A stretch of 64,000 nt of DNA from Hybos culiciformis (Eukaryota > Arthropoda > Insecta > Diptera > Hybotidae). Position 1 is the first letter of the stretch. Each line of letters starts with the position of its first letter. Shown here one piece after another: positions 50,401 through 61,623 of this stretch. The stretch covers positions 33,540,436-33,604,435 of the forward strand of contig OZ023273.1 of the NCBI GenBank assembly GCA_964007475.1. The letters run 5' to 3'. The position numbers and the translations under genes are program-made. The notes under the pieces were generated by a model. That model did no database searches, had not been told where the DNA came from, and saw only the letters and a list, made by a program, of their open reading frames with translations.

Positions 50401-50788
50401 ATTTCGAAAAAAACAAATTGGAGAAAGAAAAACTTAAATAAGCTCATTTAATTGTCTATTTACAAATATTAAATTTTATCTTTAGAAAAGCCAGATTTGA
50501 AAAATCATCCAAAATAATTTTGCAAACAATTTCATAATTAAAAAAAATATTTAAAAGATTGAAAAAAAACTTTTTATATAAAATATAACCAAAAAAAAAA
50601 AAAAAAAAAGAATGAAAAAGTTCAAAAAAGTTTAAAAGCTAAATATTTTCTATTTTTATTTTTAATAAAATAAATATATTAGTGGATTATTATATATTTT
50701 AAAATCTAACTTATATATAGAAAATATGCAGAAAAAAAAATAAATAAAAACTAAAAACAAACAAATTTTATCAATATATTAATGAATA
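44461..50788. other. A/T-rich DNA upstream of the receptor gene
   Basis: No separate gene recognised. This region should contain the receptor's promoter and any 5' untranslated exons, but I cannot locate them. A near-palindrome TTAACCAGCACTGGTTAA lies at about 48237-48254 in a slightly GC-richer patch (48237-48430). A run of 18-20 A lies at about 50590. Confidence 0.45.
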
Positions 50789-50805
50789 ATGAACATAACT
50801 TCTGA
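50782..50805 (+). promoter_or_regulatory. Upstream ORF overlapping the receptor start codon
   Basis: An ATG at 50782 opens a 7-codon frame ending at TGA 50803-50805, overlapping the main ATG at 50789 in another reading frame. If this is 5' leader sequence, the scanning ribosome meets this ATG first and could bypass the receptor start, which would lower translation. Confidence 0.5.
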
Positions 50806-51234
50806 CAATTTTAATGCATCTCGACAATCTTTAATGTTTGACATTGAAATAATTTTGAATAATACAAATATTGAGACCGATACATCATTGATACCTGGAA
50901 TGATATCACCACCAATATTTCAACCATCAAATTCTAATCCATCAATGAAATCATCCAAAGATGTTGATAGTACAATTTTATTTGGTGGCTTACCGCCAGC
51001 ACATAATATAGTTAGCAGTGATCAAGCTGTAACAGCAACATTCTTCAATAGCGTTGATAATTTTGTTCGAGATTCATCGTCAAATTCAGAACCGAATGTA
51101 ATGCTTGGTGAACCGCCACCACCAAATTCAATTATATTATTATGTAAATTTTTTATAATTACCTTCATAATATTAGCAGCAATATTTGGTAATATGCTGG
51201 TTATTGTATCTGTGATGCGGCATCGAAAATTAAG
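50789..51234 (+). CDS. Octbeta3R: Octopamine beta receptor, coding exon 1 (N-terminus to TM1)
   Basis: The exon encodes residues 1-148 plus two bases of codon 149. A 112-residue extracellular N-terminus has sequons at N2, N9 and N24 and is rich in Ser, Asn and Pro. TM1 follows (about 115-143), with FGNMLVIVSVMRHRKLR holding N135, the N1.50 position of class A GPCRs. It ends at a GT donor (51235) in phase 2; joined to 56642 it reads [19 protein letters not shown], the standard amine-receptor junction. The start is the first in-frame ATG seen, though an overlapping upstream ATG exists. The receptor binds octopamine and in known insects couples through Gs to raise cAMP. The subtype call rests on TM2-ECL2 similarity remembered from Octbeta3R; Octbeta1R or Octbeta2R are not excluded. 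Confidence 0.85.
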
Positions 51235-51892
51235 GTAAATATTGTTCTTTCATTAAATATTGCCAATATTTTATAAATATAAACAAAAATAATAATAATA
51301 ATATTAAACATGAAATATGTTGTGCATAAACTTAGGTATTAAATGTATATATATAGGTATTTATATGTACATATATATTACTTATGGCATATTGAAATGG
51401 TTATTAAATGGAATTTTATAATAAATATTTGCATAATCAAGATCAAAATATTTTCATGTTTTCTGACTCAACCAACTGCAAATAAATTACAATTAAAATT
51501 TTCTATTTGAATTAAAATTATAATAAAAAAATATAAATCGATAATAAATTGGGAGACTGAACATTTGAAAGGATGAAAGAATTTAATAATTTTAACATAT
51601 AGGTATATTGTTCGTAGCTCGAAATGTTAACTTCATACCTATGTCAATTTCGAACCTATGTAATTTTAATAATTCGAGAATATTAATAATGAACAAAATT
51701 AATAGAAATAGTATACTATCAAAATCTATTTTACATTAGATAAAAATCCGTAAAAAATGGCTTGAACTTGGCAAAGAATTATTATCTTACAACCAAAATG
51801 CAATAAATTCGAATTCGAACCTTCTTCATCAAAAAAAAAAATAAACAGAAACATAATAATATTATGTATATAATAATATTATAATATATCGT

Positions 51893-52115
51893 CGGCCGTC
51901 ATGGTGTAGTGGTATTGCCATTATCCTACGGCGTGTTCGGTCGTGGGTTCGATTCCCACCTCGGACTGGAATTTGTGTCATTTTTCAAATTTGTCTCACT
52001 TGAATTAAGTGTGTGTGTTGTTTTTTTTTTTGTTTTTTTTAAAACAAACATTTTGTATCTATCCACAGGCTTTTCTTCCAATCCTCCAAGCAATAAAGTT
52101 TAGTAAAATATTGTG
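51893..52115 (+). mobile_element. tRNA-derived SINE-like relic
   Basis: The head has an RNA polymerase III box A (TGGTGTAGTGG, 51902-51912) and box B (GGTTCGATTCC, 51946-51956) with a perfect T-stem GTGGG/CCCAC around a 7-nt loop. The acceptor and anticodon stems do not fold properly: the expected partner of CTCGGAC is not at the 5' end, and the anticodon stem has a mismatch and a 6-nt loop. A body without tRNA character follows, with a long T run and later AATAAA. This suggests a tRNA-derived SINE or a tRNA pseudogene. No target duplication was found, so the 3' border is a guess. Confidence 0.55.
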
Positions 52116-53921
52116 TCACCATTATTAATCATTATATATTAAGTTAATAATTTGATGTTTATTCCTTTGCATTCAAATTAAGTGTTTAAATGACAGTTTC
52201 TCTATTATACTCGTACTTCAAAATTTATATTATATGCTTATTGTGCCTGTAATTAAAGACCATTAAACATTCTTCTGAATTTCATAATTAAAAATAATTC
52301 TTTTACTCAAAGGAATATCATAATTTTCGATGTATAGAGATATGTTGCAAACATTTTAAAATATAAAGTATAATCAATTAATTATAATAGCCAGAACATA
52401 CAAACTCATATTAAATGAAGTTTAATTTCATATTTTATTGTCCTTTTCTTGCTTTATTATCTAAATCACAGAAAATAAATATGTTTTTTTTTAACAATTT
52501 TTATTTTTAAGATGTATTTCACATTATTATTAACTTCTAGGATGTAAATTATACCAAAGTATTAAATTAAAAATTTAAATATAATAATTAAGCGAATATG
52601 TCATTTGAAAACTATATGTATATTTAATAAATTTTTTCTTCTCTTGTATTTAATTAATTTTATTTTAATTTCTAAGAATAATTTAATAATGACTGTATAA
52701 AACATTATCATTATATCAATTACCGTTTATAAAATACTAGTTGTCATAAAAGATCACAATTTTTTTGATATTATAATACAAAATTTTATTATACTATATA
52801 ATTTTAATTACAATGATTTTTCAAAACCAGTACATACATAAATTTATCAAGTATTCTAAAAAAAAAAAATCTGAATTACACCAAATTCCTTAGCTAACAT
52901 TGTGAAGAAAATTTGGATTTAAAAAAAAAAAATACAAACATTGCAATCTCTCAAGCATTTTGAATCTTAATTCATTAAGTAACTATGCCTCTTTTCTCTG
53001 AATATAAGCTACAATAAACAGAAATGTACGTTCGTTCTATCGTAAATAATTTCATAAATATTTTATTTAACAGAATATAACAAAAATCAAGTATATTATC
53101 AACATTTATATAATTAAAGATAATGCTTCAACGAAAACCAAAATTAATAGTGATTCTTACATTAAATTATCCATTTTACTTACTATTATGAAAGTTAATA
53201 TAATAATTTTAAACATAATTAAATTTTTTTTTTTTATGAAAGGGTTTTCTTATCATCAAGAGAACTCTAAAGTTCTATTAAGCATTTTAAGGAAAAAAAA
53301 AATGTTTTAATTAAAAAAGAATGTTAAAATTTTATACTTCTTTTAGGAATAAAAAAAAAAAAATTTAGGTCAATTTTTTAGTATACATAGAGAAAAAAAA
53401 AGTTTTTTTTTAACAGATTACAAAAAAATCAGAACCCATATTTATTTCCGAATCATAATTGGTTTTTAATTTTTATTTTAATTATTTAATTTAAGTTTCA
53501 ATAAATGGATTTTTTTTTGACAACTTGGTCAGCACGAAAATTAAATAAACCTCTTTAGATAAATTTAAATGATAGACATATAGACAAAAATTTTCAAACT
53601 GAATTTAATATTAAATATTCTTTGATTGTTATTATACATAAATTAAAGTACATATATAGATACTTTCATTAAAATTGAATTGGCAGAAAACAATTTGACT
53701 ACATCGCGTTTTACTCCTTTCTTAAACTTATAATAGATCATTAACACATTTTTATAGTTAAAGCATTATTGATAAATAAAATACCTCAATAATTAATGAT
53801 TTTATTCCTCAAACAATATCTTAATCAAAATCGGAGTATTCACTAAATATTTATTTAAAGGAACTACAAATCATAGAATTATTTTAAGAAAATTATTTTT
53901 AACTTTGACTAGAATAATAAA

Positions 53922-54286
53922 TACAGTACCGACTCGATCGATGCAACACTCGATAGTTGCAACTATTCAGTCGTTGCAATCGAAAAACCATTAAATTTTT
54001 CCTCTGAAAGACCTAGTCGTTGCAACTTTCAAAATTTTTTACTTGATCGTTTTACTTGATCGTTGCATTTTTTACTTGATCGTTTATACAAATAGTTTAA
54101 ATAGTTTAAATAGAACACTCATCGCAGTAACGTTGCAATGCGACGATGACGGATCAATTCTATATAAGTGCGGCAAGTTTCCTATAAGAGGTTCCTCATA
54201 AACAATGATATCCGGTAGTTGCAACAAACGCGGTCGTTGCAATTCGCCTGGTTTTAATTAGTTGCAACGATCGAGTCGGTACTGTA
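53922..54286. mobile_element. pogo/Tc1-like MITE with TA target duplication
   Basis: The element body is 53924-54284 (361 bp), flanked by TA on both sides. Terminal inverted repeats start CAGTACCGACTCGATCG and continue to TGCAAC, matching over 24 bp with one mismatch. CAGT termini with TA duplications are usual for pogo/Tigger-type Tc1-mariner elements. Inside, GTTGCAA recurs several times on both strands and TTTTACTTGATCG is repeated three times at about 54037-54084. It is too short to encode a transposase, so it is non-autonomous. It sits in receptor intron 1. Confidence 0.88.
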
Positions 54287-55004
54287 TAATTACAAAATTG
54301 GTACTCAATTAAATCACTCCACAAAGTTATATAATTATTAAAACCCAAAATATGAAATTTTTCGTAAATAATGTGTATTTACATTTACACATTTACACAA
54401 AATGAAGTCATTCGTTAATAAATTGGTTAACCAATATTAATTCATAATAAATGTATGTATGTAATACTGAAATAATAAAAAAAAAATTTTAAATATATGA
54501 AAATTTATTATTTTACATCAATCATAGTATAAAATTCAATCCTAGAGACTTAAAATCATTATTTATTATCATATAAGAATTGAGTAATTTTTTTTTTGCA
54601 TATTTCGCCCACAAAAAAAAAGAGTAAATAAATAATAATGAAAAGTTACAGATATCCATCTCTCTACTATGTTGTTATACCTTCTTTCTCTCCATACATA
54701 AGTCAATAAATTTTGAAGATGTGATTGGAATGCCGAAATAAAATTTATTTTCTTAAAAAAAAAAATATTTTATTTATTTATTTTTTGTTTGTTTGCGTAT
54801 TTAATTTAACTGCTACAAAATTTAGTAATAAAAAAAAAATTACACAAAATCAGGCAATTTAGTATGAAATTGTAATCAAATTATTTATAAACAATTTTTT
54901 TTTTCTATTTAAATTTAGAGTTATTTTGATATATATACACAATATAAATTTTTTATTCTCAAATAAATATTTGGAAAAATAAAATACAAACAGGAAAATT
55001 AATC

Positions 55005-55006
55005 AA

Positions 55007-55048
<42 letters not shown>
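55005..55048. repeat. (TA)n microsatellite
   Basis: About 22 TA units with one C interruption near 55025. Confidence 0.9.
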
Positions 55049-56641
55049 AGAAAATTTCGAATTAAACATTATTTGAGGAACAAACATTAAGAATACTTGT
55101 TTGTGTTTCCCTTAGCTAAAAATATTTATTTCGTTTAACATTTTAATTTAAATGAAATTGTTCTTCGTATAAGGGATGGAAAATTGAGTTTATTAAAATT
55201 TTAAATAATTCCAAACCAATAAGCTTTTGAACTCATACCAAACTACACAGAAATATAAAACATCAAAAATATGGAGATATTTTGAAATTAGCAATGAAAA
55301 TTTTAAACGGTTATGATGAAGTATATAGTTGAATAAATTAATATCAAATATGTACTTAAATACAATATTATCCAACAACAAAAAATATATACCCCGAATG
55401 CCGTAAAATTTCATTTGGTTAAAAACAATTATTTGGTAAATTCCTTGGTTACCAAAAAAACAATCCAATAATTTTACCTAATTATTTTTTTAAGTACAGA
55501 ACGTATATAATTTTACTACACTTCACACTTGAACTCTCCAAAAATAAAAGCATAAACGTTTTCAAAACAATTATAAATCGTATTCACCGTGAAAAAATTT
55601 TCCAGCTATTTTAGAAAAAAATATTTCTTTAACTACGTAATTCCTACACTTATTTCCTACAAATAAATATTTCAAATTTTAAGCATCCCAAATATTTATT
55701 ACAACATAATTAAATAAAATAAAAATAAATCTAAATGTTGCAATCAAATTTATTACGTACTTACACAATTTTTTTTACTAATTTTCATAACGATTGTTTA
55801 CGTTTATTATTTTCATGTATGTATACTTACATACATTGTGAATATATATTTTTCTAATGAGTATTCAAAAATTTACATAATTTTCATACATTATTTATTG
55901 CTTTTATGTTTTTTATGTTTATGATTGTGTATCTTTTTAAAAGACTACGGCTCATAATGATGGAAATTTCAAATGACAGAATTTCAAAAAAGCACAAAAA
56001 TTAAAATTGACATAAATGTAATTATATAATTTAAATGAACAGCAAACAGTTGAATAAAAAAAATTGTAAACAACGGGAGATGAAATCTAAGAATTTTCAG
56101 AATTTAAAATTAAGCATTTACAAATTTGTAGTTGTTAACAATTTCATGAGCTTTTAATTTTAACATTATTTACATGTCTAAATTCATGTTAAGACATTTA
56201 AATAAAATTCACTTGAGTATATTTTTCTACTGTGCATGTTATAAATTATTATTATAATTTTTTTTTTTTTAGATTTTGCATAAGGTTAACTAATTAGGTT
56301 TATATATTAAATTATGTCAAAAGAAAAAAAAGTTCCTTTCTACGTGCCATCATGTGTAACACACAATATGTAACGTAGTTGCAACATTTGTTTAATTATG
56401 CTTATGTGAGCTCTTTTTTATGTGGCTCACAATATTAATATTTTTATTAATAATTCAAGAACAACAGTAATATTTCATTACATTTGTACGTATTTACGTT
56501 ACTAAAAATAAATAAAACCAAACAATAATTCAACATTGTTGTTTTCCTATTCAATCCACAATTTAAAAAAAAAAGAGCTTAGCAGCTTCTATATTATATA
56601 TTTATATTAACTAATAAATAATTATTTTTATTTATTTTCAG

Positions 56642-56839
56642 AGTCATAACGAATTATTTTGTGGTATCTTTGGCAGTGGCTGACATGTTAGTAGCCTTAT
56701 GTGCAATGACTTTTAATGCATCAGTTGAATTATCCGGAAAATGGATGTTTGGTTCTACAATGTGTGATGTATGGAATTCATTTGACGTTTATTTTTCAAC
56801 AGCCAGTATCTTACATTTATGTTGTATATCTGTCGACAG
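56642..56839 (+). CDS. Octbeta3R: Octopamine beta receptor, coding exon 2 (TM2-TM3)
   Basis: Residues 149-214, phase 2 at both ends. TM2 carries SLAVAD with D163 (2.50), the sodium-site Asp. C190 (3.25) is the disulfide partner of ECL2. D197 (3.32), in [11 protein letters not shown], is the amine-binding Asp of biogenic amine receptors; it is followed by [10 protein letters not shown] with D214 (3.49). [22 protein letters not shown] and the KWMFG that follows are close to remembered Octbeta receptors, especially Octbeta3R. Acceptor TTTATTTTCAG at 56640-56641, donor GT at 56840. Confidence 0.93.
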
Positions 56840-57501
56840 GTAAATTTTCAAAATTCTAACTTTTTTAATTGCATTTTTGAAATCAAGTTAAAAAACAAGA
56901 GTCCACATAATAAACAACGTGATAAAATTCATCAAGACTAAAATTTAAGTTTTGTATAACATGTATACACAACATAATTTCAAGAATTCTTAAAATTGTT
57001 GCATTTTGTTTTAGAAAAACATTTTCCGCTTTCTTATCTGTCAAAATTATACAAATCTTAAATATACCGGTAAAAATTTGAACCAGCATAATTATTTAAT
57101 ACATTTTTTTTTCTTAATTAATTTCGTTATTTTCATTTAACTACCTTATCTCAATTTGTCTACATTTTAATTTCCTCCAAATTATTCCACCAAAAATAAT
57201 TTAAAAACTTTTACTTCTACTGTTTATTAGTGTTTAAAATTGTGTTACTTTAAGCACATTAAATATAAAAAAAATACAGGTTAGAAAATAAATTACTTTT
57301 GTACGATTTTCAATAATTTTCAATTTACACAATTCAAGTCTATTAAGAACTATCATTAAAATTTTTTACGTGACATTCATGTTAATTCAAATTAAATTTT
57401 TATTAAGAATTTGACAAGCATGAATTTGGAAAATTTTAAGAAACTAAATATTAATGAATAATTTTTTTTTTTTTGATTTATTACTTTAATGTTATATATA
57501 G
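56840..57501 (+). other. Receptor intron 2 (662 bp)
   Basis: The intron starts GTAAATTTTC and ends GTTATATATAG, with a 14-T run about 25 bp before the acceptor. Nothing else is recognised in it. Confidence 0.9.
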
Positions 57502-57673
57502 ATTTTATGCGATCGTGCAACCTCTTGATTATCCATTAATAATGACTTATTCAAAAGTTATATTCATGTTACTGATTGTGTGGATGTCTCCAGCTCTATT
57601 GTCGTTTGTTCCGATATTTTTAGGATGGTATACAACTGCGGAAAACTGGGAATATTTAAAGAAAAATCCTCAT
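57502..57673 (+). CDS. Octbeta3R: Octopamine beta receptor, coding exon 3 (ICL2, TM4, ECL2)
   Basis: Residues 215-272. The exon opens with the R of the DR(Y/F) motif split over the junction, giving D214-R215-F216 where DRY is usual. ICL2 reads YAIVQPLDYPLIM. TM4 has W242 (4.50) and SPALLSF, followed by PIFLGWYTT, a well conserved Octbeta ECL2 entry. The exon ends NPH in phase 0 at donor GT 57674. Confidence 0.92.
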
Positions 57674-58721
57674 GTAAGTTAAATAAAATTATTTGAAATT
57701 TCTCTTTTTATAATATTTAGGTATAATTATTATGTAGTACAATAAAATTTATATAGAAAGAATTAAAATCGCAAAAATGTTCGCACTTTCGGATCTTAAA
57801 CTCAAACCGAAAATTTTGCACCAAAGAAAACTTAATAAATTAAATTTTAGAATTTTTATTAACATGAAAAAAACATCATTTAAAAAAAGGTTTTCTATTT
57901 AGTTTAAAATTTCTCTTTAACAAATAACTAAATAACTTTATTTTTACATTTACAATTTATAAATATAAAAAAAAGTTTTTTTACTTGTTTTGATGAAAAT
58001 AACCACATAAATATTTACAAAAATTTTAAAATATGTATAGAAAATAAAACGATATTATGTTCTTGGAATTTTTTTTGTTTTTCGTCTGTGTTATTCCCAA
58101 AAGTCAATAAAAAATAAATATTTCACATTTTAATTAGAAAAAAATCTATTTTAAGTTAAAAACTTTAAAAATAAAGTTTTATAAAATTTCAATCTTATAT
58201 TCACCACATGAAATAAAAACTTTATTGAATTAAAAGTTATATATTACAACTTCTATACCTGCACACACTCAAAAAGTTTTTCTTTTTAAATATTTCACCT
58301 AGGTGTTGTTTAGATTTTTAGAAATAAACAAGTGAAAAAAAAACATTTAATGAATACGAATAAATATAGTTTACAATTTTTCTCTATAGTAAAAAAAAAT
58401 ACTTGTTTTGTTTTCTAGTTCGCTTTTTGTGTTTAATTTTTATTACATTTTTTGTTTTAAATAATTTTTCTAATTTGACAATATGAAATTCAATGTAGCT
58501 GTCACTGAGATACTAAATAAAATAATTTCTAATTTATCGCAAGCCGATAAAGTCAATGGTGACTTTTTTTTTTGAAACTCGTTTAAGCTTATACAATAAT
58601 TTATTTATGCAAAAAACTGAATTAATTTCATTAAAAACAATAAATTTAAGACTTGATGTATTCCAGATGTAAATTTTTTTGTTATTATAAAAAAAACTCT
58701 ATATTATACATCTACAGATCC

Positions 58722-59239
58722 ATATACCGGGGACGGCAGTCCCACGAGTGACGGAAGCACCTCTACGTGTGAAGCTTCACGACAAGATATACAGCTAACT
58801 TTCGATTTTTTGAACTGTTGACCCTAGCCCCTCATGTTAGATACCGTTGGAAAGGTCTTGGAACGTAGATGCGAAAAATGTCATATGTCATCCAAAAAGG
58901 TCAGAAGGTCATCAAGTTACGGCCATTTGAATTTTTGTTCACCTTTTCAGTTTTTGGCCTATAACTTGGTGACCTTTTGACCTTTCTGGATGACGTTTGA
59001 CCTTTTTCGTATCTACGTCTCAAGACCTTTTCCAACGGTACTTAGCATGAGGGGATGGGGTCAATAGTTCAAAAGTTATGACCGGATATTTGAATCATGA
59101 CCTCTACCTTGAGATAACCGAATAGTATGTTTGTTTGTTTGTTTGATTGTGGACACAATATATTTCGCAATCAAAGATCGACGCTCAATAATTTCATTTC
59201 ACTCAATCACTCTCCAATATGATTTCCACTCAGGCGCAA
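58722..59239. mobile_element. GC-richer element with ~119-bp imperfect inverted repeat
   Basis: Arms at 58806-58924 and 58957-59075 are reverse complements at roughly 85% by eye. The left arm has TTGAACTGTTGACCCTAGCC, CCTCATG, TACCGTTGGAAA and GGTCTTG; the right arm has the complements, around a 32-bp loop. A TTTG simple repeat lies at about 59130-59145 and the minisatellite follows directly. No target duplication or protein was found, and the outer borders are approximate. It may be a non-autonomous DNA transposon or a Helitron-related element; I cannot decide. Confidence 0.6.
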
Positions 59240-59247
59240 GTCCCAAA

Positions 59248-59515
59248 AATGTCCCAAATTAAAATGTCCCAAAATCCAAATTGTCCCAAAATCCCAAAAT
59301 GTTTCAAAATCAAAAATGGCCCAAAATCAAAAATGTTCCAAAATCAAAATGTCCCAAAATCCAAATATGTCCCAAAATCAAAAAATGTCCCAAAATCAAA
59401 AATGTCCCAAAATCAAAAATGTCCCAAAATCCAAATATGTCCCAAAATCAAAAATGTCCCAAAATCCAAATATGTCCCAAAATCAAAAAATGTCCCAAAA
59501 TCAAAAAAATTAGCC
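59248..59515 (+). repeat. 17-18 bp minisatellite, about 15 units
   Basis: The unit is ATGTCCCAAAATCAAAA, alternating with ATGTCCCAAAATCCAAAT. Units vary between 17 and 18 bp, so the reading frame rotates, yet no unit creates a stop on the plus strand in any of three overlapping frames. This gives Met-Ser-Gln-Asn-Gln-Lys-like repeat peptides. The early units (ATGTTTCAAAATC, ATGGCCCAAAATC) are more diverged than the later ones. Confidence 0.9.
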
Positions 59516-61219
59516 AAAATTTCCAAAAGTCTCCCTAAATGTCAAGTTTTTTCGAAATATTTTTATATAGTCATTTACCTTCGAAAAATAGTTATATCAA
59601 CTAAAACACTTCTTGGCGCAGTTAAAACTCGTGACGCAAGCTACGTACACAATTCAATTCATCACACAAAAGAAATGATATCAATTTGTGTGCCGCAAGA
59701 CGCTAAGCGTGCGTGCGTGCATTTAGTGGTTGTTGGAGCAGAAGTCAAGGCAAAGAAAAATTGTCAACAAGAGATCACACCGAAATTCTTTTGCACAAAT
59801 TATTCGATGCGACATTTTCAGCAATTTTTTGAAAATAACTACATGAAAACTTTATTTGGATCTGTTAAAACCTTGAAAATAAAATTACATACTTTTTTTT
59901 TTGGCAATCAAAGAATATTTTTTCATGGGTTTAGAGTTTATACATTCTATTATTTCTTTAAATTAATAAATACGTCATAGCGAAAAATTAATTCCAACTC
60001 TATTTTTAAGAAAAATGTTTTCATTTTAAACAAGTCAAAAATTTACAACTTTTTCAAATCTATATTTTTAAACGCAAAGATTATCTAACAATTAATTAAG
60101 GAACTATTAGTTGTTAAGTTTTCTTATAAATAACATTTTATTCAATATAAAACCCATAATAAAACCATTGAAATATCGTATGCCTTATATTAATTAATAA
60201 TGAATCAAACTTGTCAAATTTTAATAGATTAATCCCAAGAGACTTTAATTTTATTTTATAGTACATTTTCTATTTGACTTCATTTTATATATTGAAATTT
60301 TGATTATTGATGATGATGATGTTTTTTCCGGAATTTCAGTTTCTAATAGGAAAAATAGAAATATCCCACCATTTTATTGAAGTATAAATACCAATTAACA
60401 TATTTTAATTCTAATTTCGCTATTTGAACTAAACATAATAAATAAAATAATATTTCGTAGTAAAAATTATTTCGCAATAAATATAAACTAGAACAAAAAT
60501 ATCATAACAATTTTACTAGGTTTATGTTTTATACTGTACATGTGCCAATTTATTATTCTTTAAGCAAATACGTTAATTTCCCAAAAAAAAACATAAAAAT
60601 AAATTCAAATTTTCTTTTTTTGGTAAGAGGAAATAATGTACAAATAAAAATAAAATTACTTTATGTATAGTTAGCTAATAATTTATAAAGTTTACGGTAA
60701 CTTTTACCTGGAATTTTGATTGCATTTGCAATTCATTTTGTTTTTATTCCCATAAAAGTAGACTGGATAGAATAAATTTTATTATTAAAGCAATATCAAA
60801 AACAAAAAAAAACCCCATATATTAATAATAAAAAAAATAAATAAATATATTTCTTATCAACATACGAAAAAAAACAAAAAAAAAATTTATTAACTTCTTC
60901 TTTATATCCCCATTATGAAAAAATTGTAATTTATTTTTACAACAAGCAATATAAAGCAAGCGTTCTGTAGATAAAAATAATTTCCTTGGAATTTATAAAA
61001 TTTAGGTCATGGGTTTGAACCTTCATTAATAAATATAACAACTGCAGGATGTCAATTTCTAAAATCCCCTTATTAAAAATTACTTTTTTTTTTGTTTATT
61101 TTCAAGAATTTTATAATTCTTCACTTACTTTCTACCAATATTTCAATAACAAGAACTTCAGAAATGAAACGCGCAATTGAATTCTAAAAAGTTATAACAA
61201 TAATCCTTAAAATAATGTA

Positions 61220-61623
61220 AGAGGCACACTTTATCATAGTTTCTGATTCAAAAAAAAAACTCCTATTTTTGAGCCCATTTTGGATCAAAAATGAAAAACA
61301 GACTACATGTTTTCACGTTCTGTAAGTCTGTCCGGCCGTCCTTCTGCCTGTAGTGCACTTAAATGCTTTTACTCCGGGAGAAAACTGCCATTTTGAAAAA
61401 AAACTTCCATAAAATGACTATTTGCAAGAATTTCGAATATTTTTAATATTTTAGAAAGGTAAAAACAGAAACTTAACGTTCGTTCTGTAGCCCCCGATTG
61501 GGACCACAGAAGCGAAGCAAGGCTGAAAGTCGATTTCAACCACAGTCGGAATAGGAATCGATCGTAGAAAAAATAATATTTCGGAAATATTTTAAACCCT
61601 CTACACTTTATTTATGAGGTACT
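61220..61623 (+). repeat. Old interspersed repeat, copy 2 (related to 22026-22360)
   Basis: The segment has higher G+C than its flanks, with GTCTGTCCGGCCGTCC near 61328, TAGCCCCCGATTGGGACC near 61488 and an end CTCTACACTTTATTTATGAGGT. The same order of landmarks appears on the minus strand at 22026-22360. No coding frame; family unknown. Confidence 0.4.

Larger units (their letters stand above)
51235..56641 (+). other. Receptor intron 1 (5407 bp)
   Basis: The intron begins GTAAATATTG and ends TTTATTTTCAG. It carries the tRNA-derived SINE-like segment, the pogo-like MITE and a (TA)n repeat listed separately. The rest is A/T-rich with no exon that I can recognise; the minus-strand frame at 55193-55468 has no motif. 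Confidence 0.85.

Noticed and set aside
51893..51970. Functional tRNA gene
   Set aside because: The T-arm and pol III boxes are good, but the acceptor and anticodon stems do not pair and no clear anticodon loop of 7 nt forms.
59219..59980. 253-codon frame rich in Met-Ser-Gln-Asn-Lys repeats
   Set aside because: The first half is a minisatellite that happens to lack stops, and the second half has no recognisable domain and lies in a receptor intron. Kept as a finding, not as a gene.
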